In this document: positions 7,690 through 15,410 of the stretch, piece by piece
Position numbering within the stretch: the stretch's first letter is position 1
How the letters are laid out: each line of letters opens with the position of its first letter
NCBI GenBank assembly: GCA_002448875.1
Contig: DKAS01000235.1
Location: forward strand, 1-18,641
Direction: 5' to 3'
DNA: 18,641 bases
Origin: Proteobacteria bacterium UBA6920
GTDB taxonomy: Bacteria; Pseudomonadota; Gammaproteobacteria; SG8-11
Made by a program: the position numbers and the translations under genes
Notes under the pieces: model-generated
Told to the model about the DNA's origin: nothing
Seen by the model: the letters and a program-made list of their open reading frames with translations, nothing else
Database searches by the model: none

Positions 7690-8730
7690 ATGGACTACCG
7701 CCCCTTGGGAAAGAGCCAGATCAAGGTCAGCCGCCTGTGCCTGGGCACCATGACCTGGGGAGAGCAGAACAGTGAACAGGAAGCCCATCAGCAACTGGAT
7801 TACGCGCTGGAACGCGGCATCAACTTCATCGATACCGCCGAACTCTATCCCGTCCCCCCCAAGGGCGAAACGGTCGGGCGCACGGAAAGCTATATTGGCA
7901 GCTGGCTGCAGCGCCGCGGACGGCGCGACCGGGTGATTCTGGCCAGTAAGGTGGCGGGTCGCGCCGACTGGATCAGCCACATCCGCGGCGGCCGACAGAT
8001 CCTGGACCGGGCCAACATCGAACAGGCGCTGCACGCCAGCCTGCGGCGCCTGCAAACCGATTACCTGGACCTGTACCAGCTGCACTGGCCGGACCGGCAC
8101 ACCAATTTCTTCGGCCAGCTGGGTTATCAGCATCACCCCGACAACCCCGGTGCCGCCATCGAGGCAACCCTGGAGGTGCTGACGAGCCTGGTCGACAGCG
8201 GCAAGGTGCGCCAGATCGGCCTGTCCAACGAGACGCCCTGGGGGGTCATGCGCTTTGTCCAACTGGCGGAGCAACGGGGCCTGCCGCGTATCGTCAGTGT
8301 GCAGAACCCCTACAGTTTGCTCAACCGCAGCTTCGAAATCGGCCTGGCGGAAATCGCCCACCGCGAACAGACGGGGTTGCTGGCCTATTCCCCCCTGGGC
8401 TTCGGGGTGCTGACCGGGAAATACCTGAACGGCGCCTGGCCCGCCGCCGCCCGCATCAGCCGCTGGCAGCGTTTCGACCGCTACATCAACCCGCAGGCGC
8501 AGCAGGCGACGGCGGACTACGTGGCCCTGGCGCGCACCCATGGCCTGGACCCGGCACAGATGGCGCTGTCTTATGTCAACTCCCGTTCCTTCCTCACAAG
8601 TACTATAATTGGCGCCACCAATATGGAACAATTGCGCACGGATATCGACAGCATCGATGTGAATCTGCCGGCGGAAGTGCTCGCGGGCATCGAAGACATT
8701 CACCGGCGCTATCCCAATCCCAGCCCGTAG
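7690..8730 (+). CDS. tas: Tas-like NADP-dependent aldo/keto reductase
   Basis: This 346-residue cytoplasmic oxidoreductase has the same length as E. coli Tas and is closely similar along its whole length, including GTMTWGEQNSE, ELYPVPP, LQTDYLDLYQLHWP and NPYSLLNRSFE. The aldo/keto reductase tetrad is intact: Asp48, Tyr53, Lys87 and His132. The NADP-binding end is represented by the SRSFLTSTIIGATNMEQL segment near residue 300. The family reduces carbonyl compounds with NADPH; E. coli Tas was noted for complementing a tyrosine auxotroph, but its natural substrate is unclear. AAGGAA (7678-7683), 6 bases before the ATG, supports the start. It is the first gene of an apparent operon with a lipoprotein (14-base gap) and a large propeller protein. 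The link between reductase and envelope proteins is not explained. Confidence 0.93.
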   Translation: MDYRPLGKSQIKVSRLCLGTMTWGEQNSEQEAHQQLDYALERGINFIDTAELYPVPPKGETVGRTESYIGSWLQRRGRRDRVILASKVAGRADWISHIRGGRQILDRANIEQALHASLRRLQTDYLDLYQLHWPDRHTNFFGQLGYQHHPDNPGAAIEATLEVLTSLVDSGKVRQIGLSNETPWGVMRFVQLAEQRGLPRIVSVQNPYSLLNRSFEIGLAEIAHREQTGLLAYSPLGFGVLTGKYLNGAWPAAARISRWQRFDRYINPQAQQATADYVALARTHGLDPAQMALSYVNSRSFLTSTIIGATNMEQLRTDIDSIDVNLPAEVLAGIEDIHRRYPNPSP

Positions 8731-8744
8731 TTTATGAGGAAGCC

Positions 8745-9260
8745 ATGGCCGTCCCGAAATCAGTAGCACCCGGATTGCTGGCCCTGCTGGCGCTGTTTCT
8801 ACTCACCGCCTGCGGTACCACGTCGATCAATACGAAAAACGAACTCCTGGTTCGCGACCCGGACCTGGCGGCGGCGCAGGTTTACTTCATTCGCCCGTTT
8901 ACCTACCGTGAACGCGGCTACGCCGATAATCCGGTACATATCGAGATCAACGGCAAGCCCCTGCTCGATATGGCCAAGGGCGAATACACCCTGGTGCGCC
9001 TGAAGCCGGAGAAGATCCGTCTCACCACCCGCTCGCTGAGCGACTTCACCAACAAGCTCGAACCGGTGGAAATGACGCGCAGCAGCGAAATTACCCTGCA
9101 ACCCGATCAGGCATATTTCCTCCACGTCAAACAGGTCAACGAGGAATTTCGCGGCGTTTATTACGTCATCGAAAATGTCAGCCTGCAGACCGCCAAGAGC
9201 TTGATCGAGAACCTGCATTCCGTCGGCGTTCCTGGTAAATTGGCCATAGACAATCTCTGA
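8745..9260 (+). CDS. DUF2846-like lipoprotein
   Basis: This 171-residue protein has a signal sequence with a clean lipobox LTAC (cleavage before Cys23), so it should be lipid-anchored in the envelope; Gly at +2 is compatible with the outer membrane. The mature part is beta-rich, with AAQVYFIRPF, VHIEINGKPLLDMAKGEYT and LQPDQAYFLHVKQV, matching the pattern of DUF2846 proteins, whose function is unknown. A GAGGAAG sequence (8735-8741) lies shortly before the ATG. It is 14 bases after the Tas-like gene and 18 bases before the LVIVD propeller, so the three are likely co-expressed, and the lipoprotein could anchor or partner the propeller. That partnership is inferred only from position. The lipoprotein call is firm; the DUF assignment is from motif memory. 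Confidence 0.8.
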   Translation: MAVPKSVAPGLLALLALFLLTACGTTSINTKNELLVRDPDLAAAQVYFIRPFTYRERGYADNPVHIEINGKPLLDMAKGEYTLVRLKPEKIRLTTRSLSDFTNKLEPVEMTRSSEITLQPDQAYFLHVKQVNEEFRGVYYVIENVSLQTAKSLIENLHSVGVPGKLAIDNL

Positions 9261-9278
9261 TTCCGCTGTTGACTGGAC

Positions 9279-12233
9279 ATGGACGCTGGACGTTGCCTTG
9301 CTCTACTGCTGTGCCTGACGGCCGGCGACCCGTTGCGCGCGGCCATTACCGGTGTCGACCCGCAGCAACTGCCGTTCGGTCATGACAGCACCGTCACCCT
9401 GACCCTGGACCAGCCCGCCAGCGCCTTCGTGGTCGGCGGCGCCAGCGTGCCGCAGCAGGTCCTGTACCAGGACAGCGCCGGCCTGCGCGCGCTGCTGCGG
9501 CAGAAAGATCGGTTCCTGCTGTTGACCGGCGACCATCATCTGGCCGTATGCAATGCCAGCGGCACCGTACTGCGCCGGCAAAACCTGCCGGCGGGCATGG
9601 ACGGCGGCCTGCTGACCTGGGAAGGCAGCCTGCTGGCCTATGGCAGCGGCGGCATCATCCTGCTCCTGGCGGGGGAAAGCGATCCGGCGCCGACGCAGAC
9701 GCTGACCAGCCGCGCCGCTTCCCTGGTGCGCCCCGGCCACCGCCTGCTGGTCAGCGCCGGCAATGACAAACGCCTGACCTTCTGGGTGCGCAACACCCAG
9801 GGCACCCTGGACGCCGCCGGCAGCCTCAGCCTGAATCAGACGATCAGCGACATGGTGATCGACGGCAATTATCTCTATGTCGCCGCCGGCAGCGACGGCA
9901 TCCTGATCTACGACGTGAAAAACCCGGCCGAAGTGCGCGAACATGGCCGATTTCGCACCAGCGGCGGCGCCCGCGCGCTGGTGATCGACAATGGTATCGC
10001 CTACGTGGCCGACGGCAGCAATGGCCTGGTTATTCTGGATGTCAGCGAACCCAACAACCCGCGTCAGCTGGGCAGCTATAACAAACTGGGCGAGACCCTC
10101 AGCGTGCGTTATGACCAGGGCCTGCTGCTGATGACCAACAGCGCCCGCCAGCTGCAGCTGCTCGACGTATCCGATGCCTGGCAACCACGTCTGCTCGGCA
10201 GCCAGGCCCTGCGTGACTCCCAACCCCTGGCCGATCCCATTTTCTCCCAGGAACGCGCCCAGGTGCTGCAGGGCGACACGCTGTGGCAGCTGGATTTGCA
10301 GAATCCGGCGCTGCCGCTGATTTCCAGCGAAGGCGTCAATCAGGGCGGCAGCCGCCGCGGCTGGATCGAGGGCAATGTGTTGTATGTCGCCGACTGGTTT
10401 TCCGGGCTGCACATCTACGACATCAGCGATCCGTCGCACCTGCGCCAGCTCGGCAATTTTCACACCCCCGGCTCGTCCAAGGGCGTGCTGGTGCAGGACA
10501 ACGTGGCCTATGTGGGCGACGACGATCACGGCCTGCAGATCATCGACGTCAAGCAGGTGCGCAAACCCGCGCGCCTGGCCGAAGTGGCCACCGGTGGCCT
10601 GGCCTACACCATGCAGCGAGTCGACAACCTGCTGTACCTGGCGGATCATCGCGGCGGTTTTCACATCATCGATGTGCACGACCCCAAAGACCCGATCAAG
10701 CTGGGCAGCTTCGCCACACCGAGCAAGGCCTGGGCCGTCGGCGTGCGCAATCACGTGGCCTTCATCGCCGATGACAGCGCCGGCGTGCTCAGCATCGACG
10801 TCAGCAATCCCATGGTGCCGCTGCCGATCGGCGCGTTCGATCCCCAGGGCCAGGCGGAGGACATCGTCATTCGCGGTCATGTCGCCTTCGTCGCCTTCTT
10901 CGATCGCGGCCTCTACCTGCTCGATATCCGCGACCCCGGCGATATCCGCGAAATCTCCCACCTGGCCATCCCCGGCAACGCCCGCGGCATCGCCCTGGCC
11001 GGCGATCTGGCGTATATCGCCGCCTGGGACGGCGGATTGCAGATCGTGGACACCACCTACCTCACCGATCCGAAAATCATCGGCAATCTGGATACCGACG
11101 GCTCCACCTGGGGCGTCAACCTGCAGGGCAAATATGCCTATCTGCTGGACTGGTGGGGCGGCATCAAAGTAGCCGACATCAGCAATCCCAAGGCGCCGCG
11201 CCTGCTCAGCCGCTACCACGCCCGCGCCCCCATCGAGCAGGTGCGGATCAAGGGAAAATATGCCTACCTGGCCGGCGGCAGCGCCGGCGTGCAGGTGTTC
11301 GATATCAAGAATCCGCTCAATCCCATCTGGGCCACGGCGGCGGACCTGCCGGGTTTTATCCGGGACGTGCACGTGTCCGACGATCTGCTCTACGCCATCA
11401 ACGACGACGGCCACCTGGAAATCTTCGATATCAGCGACCCCTTCACCCTGCAGGCCCAGGCGCGACTGGCGCTGCCGGCCGGCATCCGCGCCATCGCCGG
11501 CGGCCTGCGCTATCTCACCCTGCTCGACAGCAACCGTGTGCTCAGCGTGCGCGACCTGGGCAACCCGCTGCAACCGGGCGCGCCACGCCGGCTGGCCGAG
11601 GGCGTCAACGCCGTGCTGGCGCAGGACCGGCAACTGCTGCTGGCCACCGACCGCGGCCTGGCGGTTTACGATGCCGGCGATTTCAACCGCCCGCCGCTGG
11701 TCAGCGCTCTGCCCAAGGGCGCGAAACTGCTGGCGGTGGACGGCGATCGTGTCGCCATCTACGACGGCGGCGGCCTGAGCGTTTACCGCCTGCGCGCAGG
11801 CAAGATCGCAGACCAGGGCGTGACCTTGCCGCACCCGGGTCCGGCGACCGCCCTGCTACTGCGCGGCGACCGGGTGCTGGTCAGCGGCGGCAACGACTTC
11901 AGCGTTTACAGCCTGGACGCGTCGGATCAACTCCTGGCCGTCAACCGTTACCGCGCCCTGCAGGCCATCGGCGGTTTCGATGTGCTGGACAATAATGTGT
12001 TCTTCGCCGGCAGCCCGGCGCTGAGTTCTCTCACCCTGCTGCCGCCCACGCCGGTGACGGTGCTGGACTCGCACCATGTGCAACTGACCTTCCCCGCCGG
12101 CATGCCCCTGGGCAGCTACCAGGTCCATACCGCTGACCAGCCGGACGCCGACACCCCGGTCATCGAAATCAAGCTGCTGCGCCCCGCCCAGCCGCGGATC
12201 AGCGGCGAAGCCTTCAAGCGCATGATGCAGTAA
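9279..12233 (+). CDS. Exported LVIVD-repeat beta-propeller protein
   Basis: This 984-residue protein has an N-terminal signal sequence (cleavage near LRA/AITG) and is otherwise mostly LVIVD-type repeats, which form beta-propeller blades. At least 13 recognisable blades carry the pattern YVAD..GL.I.D(V/I)S.P; the blade Asp recurs at nucleotides 9912 to 11427 every 126 bases, with one interval of 129. Three or four decayed blades follow with shorter 39-42-residue periods. The segment before the repeats (about 22-60) and the one after (about 920-960, ending GMPLGSYQVH) look like two halves of an IPT/TIG-like Ig fold. The start is fixed by an in-frame TGA at 9270. Function is unknown; such proteins often bind ligands or partners at the cell surface. 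The preceding lipoprotein is a candidate partner. Confidence 0.88.
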   Translation: MDAGRCLALLLCLTAGDPLRAAITGVDPQQLPFGHDSTVTLTLDQPASAFVVGGASVPQQVLYQDSAGLRALLRQKDRFLLLTGDHHLAVCNASGTVLRRQNLPAGMDGGLLTWEGSLLAYGSGGIILLLAGESDPAPTQTLTSRAASLVRPGHRLLVSAGNDKRLTFWVRNTQGTLDAAGSLSLNQTISDMVIDGNYLYVAAGSDGILIYDVKNPAEVREHGRFRTSGGARALVIDNGIAYVADGSNGLVILDVSEPNNPRQLGSYNKLGETLSVRYDQGLLLMTNSARQLQLLDVSDAWQPRLLGSQALRDSQPLADPIFSQERAQVLQGDTLWQLDLQNPALPLISSEGVNQGGSRRGWIEGNVLYVADWFSGLHIYDISDPSHLRQLGNFHTPGSSKGVLVQDNVAYVGDDDHGLQIIDVKQVRKPARLAEVATGGLAYTMQRVDNLLYLADHRGGFHIIDVHDPKDPIKLGSFATPSKAWAVGVRNHVAFIADDSAGVLSIDVSNPMVPLPIGAFDPQGQAEDIVIRGHVAFVAFFDRGLYLLDIRDPGDIREISHLAIPGNARGIALAGDLAYIAAWDGGLQIVDTTYLTDPKIIGNLDTDGSTWGVNLQGKYAYLLDWWGGIKVADISNPKAPRLLSRYHARAPIEQVRIKGKYAYLAGGSAGVQVFDIKNPLNPIWATAADLPGFIRDVHVSDDLLYAINDDGHLEIFDISDPFTLQAQARLALPAGIRAIAGGLRYLTLLDSNRVLSVRDLGNPLQPGAPRRLAEGVNAVLAQDRQLLLATDRGLAVYDAGDFNRPPLVSALPKGAKLLAVDGDRVAIYDGGGLSVYRLRAGKIADQGVTLPHPGPATALLLRGDRVLVSGGNDFSVYSLDASDQLLAVNRYRALQAIGGFDVLDNNVFFAGSPALSSLTLLPPTPVTVLDSHHVQLTFPAGMPLGSYQVHTADQPDADTPVIEIKLLRPAQPRISGEAFKRMMQ
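9858..11475 (+). repeat. Tandem LVIVD blade repeats, 126-base period
   Basis: Thirteen consecutive blades encode a conserved Asp at 9912, 10038, 10164, 10293, 10419, 10545, 10671, 10797, 10923, 11049, 11175, 11301 and 11427. All intervals are 126 bases except one of 129. The repeats have diverged in sequence, so the regularity is at the protein level. Confidence 0.85.
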
Positions 12234-12506
12234 CACGCCGGCGCACCGCCTGGCATCGTCGATCCATCGCGGTCACTTCAGCACTTGGCTTGTACCCCTC
12301 GTTTTTCCCACGGCGCTTTGCACCTGGCCCGGCATGGCACGCCACCGGTGATACCCGCCGCCCCCTCGTGGAACGCCTGCCCCCTCCGGCCGCCGACGCC
12401 CGTGGTTAAAAAGCGAGGCTAGAGACCCTACAGTTTCGGCGTCTTCATCCGATACAAAAAGCAACAAACCGTACGGAAATTCCGCAACAAAAATGGCTGA
12501 TAAACC

Positions 12507-13703
12507 ATGGACCAGCAGACCTACAGCGTCATCCTCACCGGCAAAGTAAAAGACGGTTTCCAACTGGAGGACGTCATTCGCACCGCCGCGGCCCTGTTCA
12601 AGTGCAGCGAAGACAAGGCGCGCAGCATGTTCAGCGGCAAACCGCTGACCTTGAAAAAAGATCTGGCCAAAGTCCTGGCGGAAAAATACCTGCAACAACT
12701 GCTCAAAATCGGCATCGCCTGCCAGCTGGCGCCACAAGCACAGAGCGGCGGCCTGTCTCTGGAATCACCGACCCCAGGCGGCGGCTTGACGCTGGCAGCC
12801 GGCCCCGTCACCGCAAAAGCGACCCCAACACCTCCGGCACCGGCGGCGGCGACGGCGGCGACCCATGGCCATAGCGCGCCAGCGCCTGCCGAGGAAGAAG
12901 AAACAGTGGACGAATTCCAGGAGCTGATGACGTTCGTCGGCGACCATTCCGACGGCTATCGCCAGCAATTCATCGAGTTGGATGAAAACGGCGGCAAGTT
13001 CAAACCCTACTGGCACTGGGCGGCGTTCCTGATCACCTTCCCCTGGCTGATCCATCGCAAACTCTATCTGCCGGCGCTGGCCTATCTGCTGCTGGGTGGG
13101 CTGCTCTATCTGCTGCTGCCCGCACCGCTGACCCTGATCCTGATTTTTATTGGACCGGCGCTGACGGCACACTACCTCTATTTCCTGTATGCACGGCGCA
13201 AGGTACGGGGAGAAAACACCGACGGCTCGGCCCGCGAGCAACGTCTGGCTGAACTGGGCGGCAGCAACACGCTGCCGATTACCGCCGCCATTTGCATCGG
13301 CACCGTCGTGCTGAGCTGGATTTTGATCAGCGTGATGGCGGTTGGCATCGTCGCCAAAGATGTCGATCTCGGCGCGGTGGTGCAGGAAGCCAAGAGCAAC
13401 CAGCAAATGCTGGAACAATTGCACGACCCCAACGAACAGGCGACACTGGCAGGCATGATGCTGGTGAAAACCACCTACAGCCTGTTCCTGATGTCGGCCA
13501 AGGTCAGTGGCCAGAACGTGACCGCGCCCGAATCCATGGACGGGTTGAAGCAAATGCTGCAGATGCAGGACGAGATGGCGGTGGACGCCTGGAGCCATCC
13601 CTTGACCCTGGAAAACCGGCAAGGCGTGCTGACCCTGCGTTCCGCCGGCATCGACGGGCAGCTCGATACCGACGACGACATTAAGCTGGCGATCTCCAAA
13701 TAG
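12507..13703 (+). CDS. Membrane protein with DUF2628-like segment and GspG-like C-terminal motif
   Basis: This 398-residue protein joins several parts. Residues 1-72 form a small alpha/beta domain I cannot name (YSVILTGKVKDGF at the start, AEKYLQQLLKIGIACQL at the end). An Ala/Pro/Thr-rich linker and an acidic patch follow to about 132. Residues about 165-235 contain WHWAAFLITFPWLIHRKLY and two or three membrane helices, resembling DUF2628. A further helix lies near 256-280. The C-terminus carries DAWSHPL (from residue 360) and SAGIDGQLDTDDDI (379-392), the same signature that ends type II secretion major pseudopilins (GspG), where the acidic residues bind calcium. No pilin leader is present. 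The start is fixed by an in-frame TAA at 12501; no clear ribosome-binding site is visible. Function is unknown. Confidence 0.75.
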   Translation: MDQQTYSVILTGKVKDGFQLEDVIRTAAALFKCSEDKARSMFSGKPLTLKKDLAKVLAEKYLQQLLKIGIACQLAPQAQSGGLSLESPTPGGGLTLAAGPVTAKATPTPPAPAAATAATHGHSAPAPAEEEETVDEFQELMTFVGDHSDGYRQQFIELDENGGKFKPYWHWAAFLITFPWLIHRKLYLPALAYLLLGGLLYLLLPAPLTLILIFIGPALTAHYLYFLYARRKVRGENTDGSAREQRLAELGGSNTLPITAAICIGTVVLSWILISVMAVGIVAKDVDLGAVVQEAKSNQQMLEQLHDPNEQATLAGMMLVKTTYSLFLMSAKVSGQNVTAPESMDGLKQMLQMQDEMAVDAWSHPLTLENRQGVLTLRSAGIDGQLDTDDDIKLAISK

Positions 13704-13705
13704 CG

Positions 13706-13725
13706 CTGCGCGCGACATCGCGCAG
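13706..13725. terminator. Hairpin between convergent genes
   Basis: CTGCGCG pairs with CGCGCAG around a CGACAT loop, starting 3 bases after the stop of the upstream + strand gene. It lies between convergent transcription units and lacks a T-run, so its activity as a terminator is uncertain. Confidence 0.35.
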
Positions 13726-13871
13726 GCACACCTCTCCGGCTTCCGCCACCAGCGCGCCCATTCGTACCAGACAGCGTATCAGGCGGCGGAGGACGGCACA
13801 CGCCGAAACGCAGCGCCAATTCTGCAGAGAAGATCTGCCGTCACGCCCGCGCCTCAAATCCGCAAATATTA

Positions 13872-15410
13872 CTATTGCTGCAATACGGTCTTCGTATAAA
13901 GATCGGTTTGCTTGATTTTTTTTCCCGTGAACAAATCCCAGACCTCAAGGGTACCGAACGCGCCGTCGATCATGTTGAACAAGCGCGCCCCGTCATATAC
14001 GTTGTGATATGGGTCGGCAGACGAAGGAGCCGGTCCATGCACTTCACTATAGGGAATAACGCCAATACCTGCGGATGTCGTTCGGTCAATAGTAAAATTC
14101 GAGAGGACGTCGCCGTTATCACGATTAATCAATATAAAACGAAAATAGTCCGCAAACACGTTCGTCGATTTCGAGTCCTGCGGATCAGCCCAGTCGTTAC
14201 AGGCCAGCAACAGGTAACCTTTATTCGAATTCACATAGTTCCTATCGTCCAGCAGCTGCGAATAAACGGGATAATCACATACCCTGGAATAATCTTCCAG
14301 TAGCGTTAACACCGCGCCCATATAGCTGAGCACATGGACACTACCGTCCATTTGGCCAACGGTGATTTCTAGCAAATCGTTTACCGCCAGGTGAGTAACT
14401 GCCGCGGTCGAACCCAGTGAAAGTTGCGGAAGCTCAGTGAATGGAACGCAGTTTCCGGTATCGATGGCACGAACCACGCCTTGTTCGTCGCCGACATAGG
14501 CAACGCTGGGAAAAAATTTATCAACACCCAGGGCTCTAACTTTGACCGTGCCGTTGCCAACTCCGGCAAGGCCGGGACACCACGAATCCGCCGCACCGAA
14601 TATATCGCTGTCCGTGGCAGCTCTTTCATATAGCGCGTAACGGCCGTCCATAGGAGACATTGCCAGCAGCTGCGTAGCCGTTTCTCGACGCTGATATCGT
14701 TCTTCATCTGACAGATCTTCGTAAGAACTCATATCCGTTACCAAGCTGGGAACCCCGACGACTTGAACTTCACTCGCGTCCCACGGAACACTGTACGTAT
14801 TCAATCTTGCGGCCTTTGTTACCGGAGAATAGCCAAACACCTCGAATTCCTGACCCGTCTGGTAGGAGGCACTGATTAGTTTTTCCGTCACCTGAAAGCT
14901 GCTATTGAACAGCTCCCCCGTCTTGTAGTGGCCTATTTTGTTGCCAGAGTCATAGTGGACATAACTATACGGTTGTTCATCTCTTGGGAATTGGTTGACA
15001 AAACGGGGATAGATCAAGCCTGACGACATTACAACAACACCCGTGTCTCCGAGTATGGCGAGACCAGGAATACCATCCAACTTCATAGATGTAAGCGATA
15101 TACCGAAATCAAGCAGAAACGCGTCGCTGTTAATACTTGAAGTTACAATACGGTCCAACAACAAATAAGAGTGGAACACTCGATTCTCTCTTTCCAAATC
15201 AATGAAGCTAGCCACAGCCGCATGTCTCGAATACGCCGCCAGATTTCCGTTGTACTGCCACGGCCGGTTTAAAAACAGCAAACGCTCGTAGGGAACGCTC
15301 ACATGGTTAGCCGTCGAATCAACACTGGTGTATGTCTTCCGGTAATCCTGGCCGATATCACACGCGCACGGCAACACGGCGCAAAGCAATAGCGTTGATA
15401 TTTTTCTCAT
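13872..15410 (-). CDS. Probable beta-propeller envelope lipoprotein of the caspase operon
   Basis: I do not recognise a named family for this 512-residue protein. It starts MRKISTLLLCAVLPCAC, a signal sequence with Cys15/Cys17; the lipobox is imperfect (Pro-Cys-Ala before Cys17), so lipid anchoring is likely but not certain. The body has repeated short strand pairs such as YVGDEQGVVRAIDTG, VGQMDGSVHVLSY and FGTLEVWDLFTGKKIK, resembling WD/PQQ-type propeller blades. A start at 15428 is possible, but GAGG at 15419-15416 lies 5 bases before 15410, and this ATG overlaps the restored stop of the caspase gene as ATGA. Base composition is visibly more AT-rich than the + strand genes. Its tight coupling to the caspase suggests joint action in the envelope; that is inference. 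Confidence 0.7.
   Translation of the reverse strand: MRKISTLLLCAVLPCACDIGQDYRKTYTSVDSTANHVSVPYERLLFLNRPWQYNGNLAAYSRHAAVASFIDLERENRVFHSYLLLDRIVTSSINSDAFLLDFGISLTSMKLDGIPGLAILGDTGVVVMSSGLIYPRFVNQFPRDEQPYSYVHYDSGNKIGHYKTGELFNSSFQVTEKLISASYQTGQEFEVFGYSPVTKAARLNTYSVPWDASEVQVVGVPSLVTDMSSYEDLSDEERYQRRETATQLLAMSPMDGRYALYERAATDSDIFGAADSWCPGLAGVGNGTVKVRALGVDKFFPSVAYVGDEQGVVRAIDTGNCVPFTELPQLSLGSTAAVTHLAVNDLLEITVGQMDGSVHVLSYMGAVLTLLEDYSRVCDYPVYSQLLDDRNYVNSNKGYLLLACNDWADPQDSKSTNVFADYFRFILINRDNGDVLSNFTIDRTTSAGIGVIPYSEVHGPAPSSADPYHNVYDGARLFNMIDGAFGTLEVWDLFTGKKIKQTDLYTKTVLQQ

Noticed and set aside
9858..11475. CRISPR or DNA-level tandem array
   Set aside because: The 126-base period comes from diverged protein blades in one open frame; there are no identical repeats with spacers.
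9303..11834. 843-residue open frame on the minus strand
   Set aside because: It is opposite the LVIVD propeller, and its repeats mirror the propeller's codons; it has no start signal or recognisable family.
12234..12506. Possible riboswitch or small gene before the DUF2628-like gene
   Set aside because: No recognisable riboswitch core, strong hairpin with T-run or coding frame with a start signal was found; an ATG at 12493 is out of frame and gives no credible protein.
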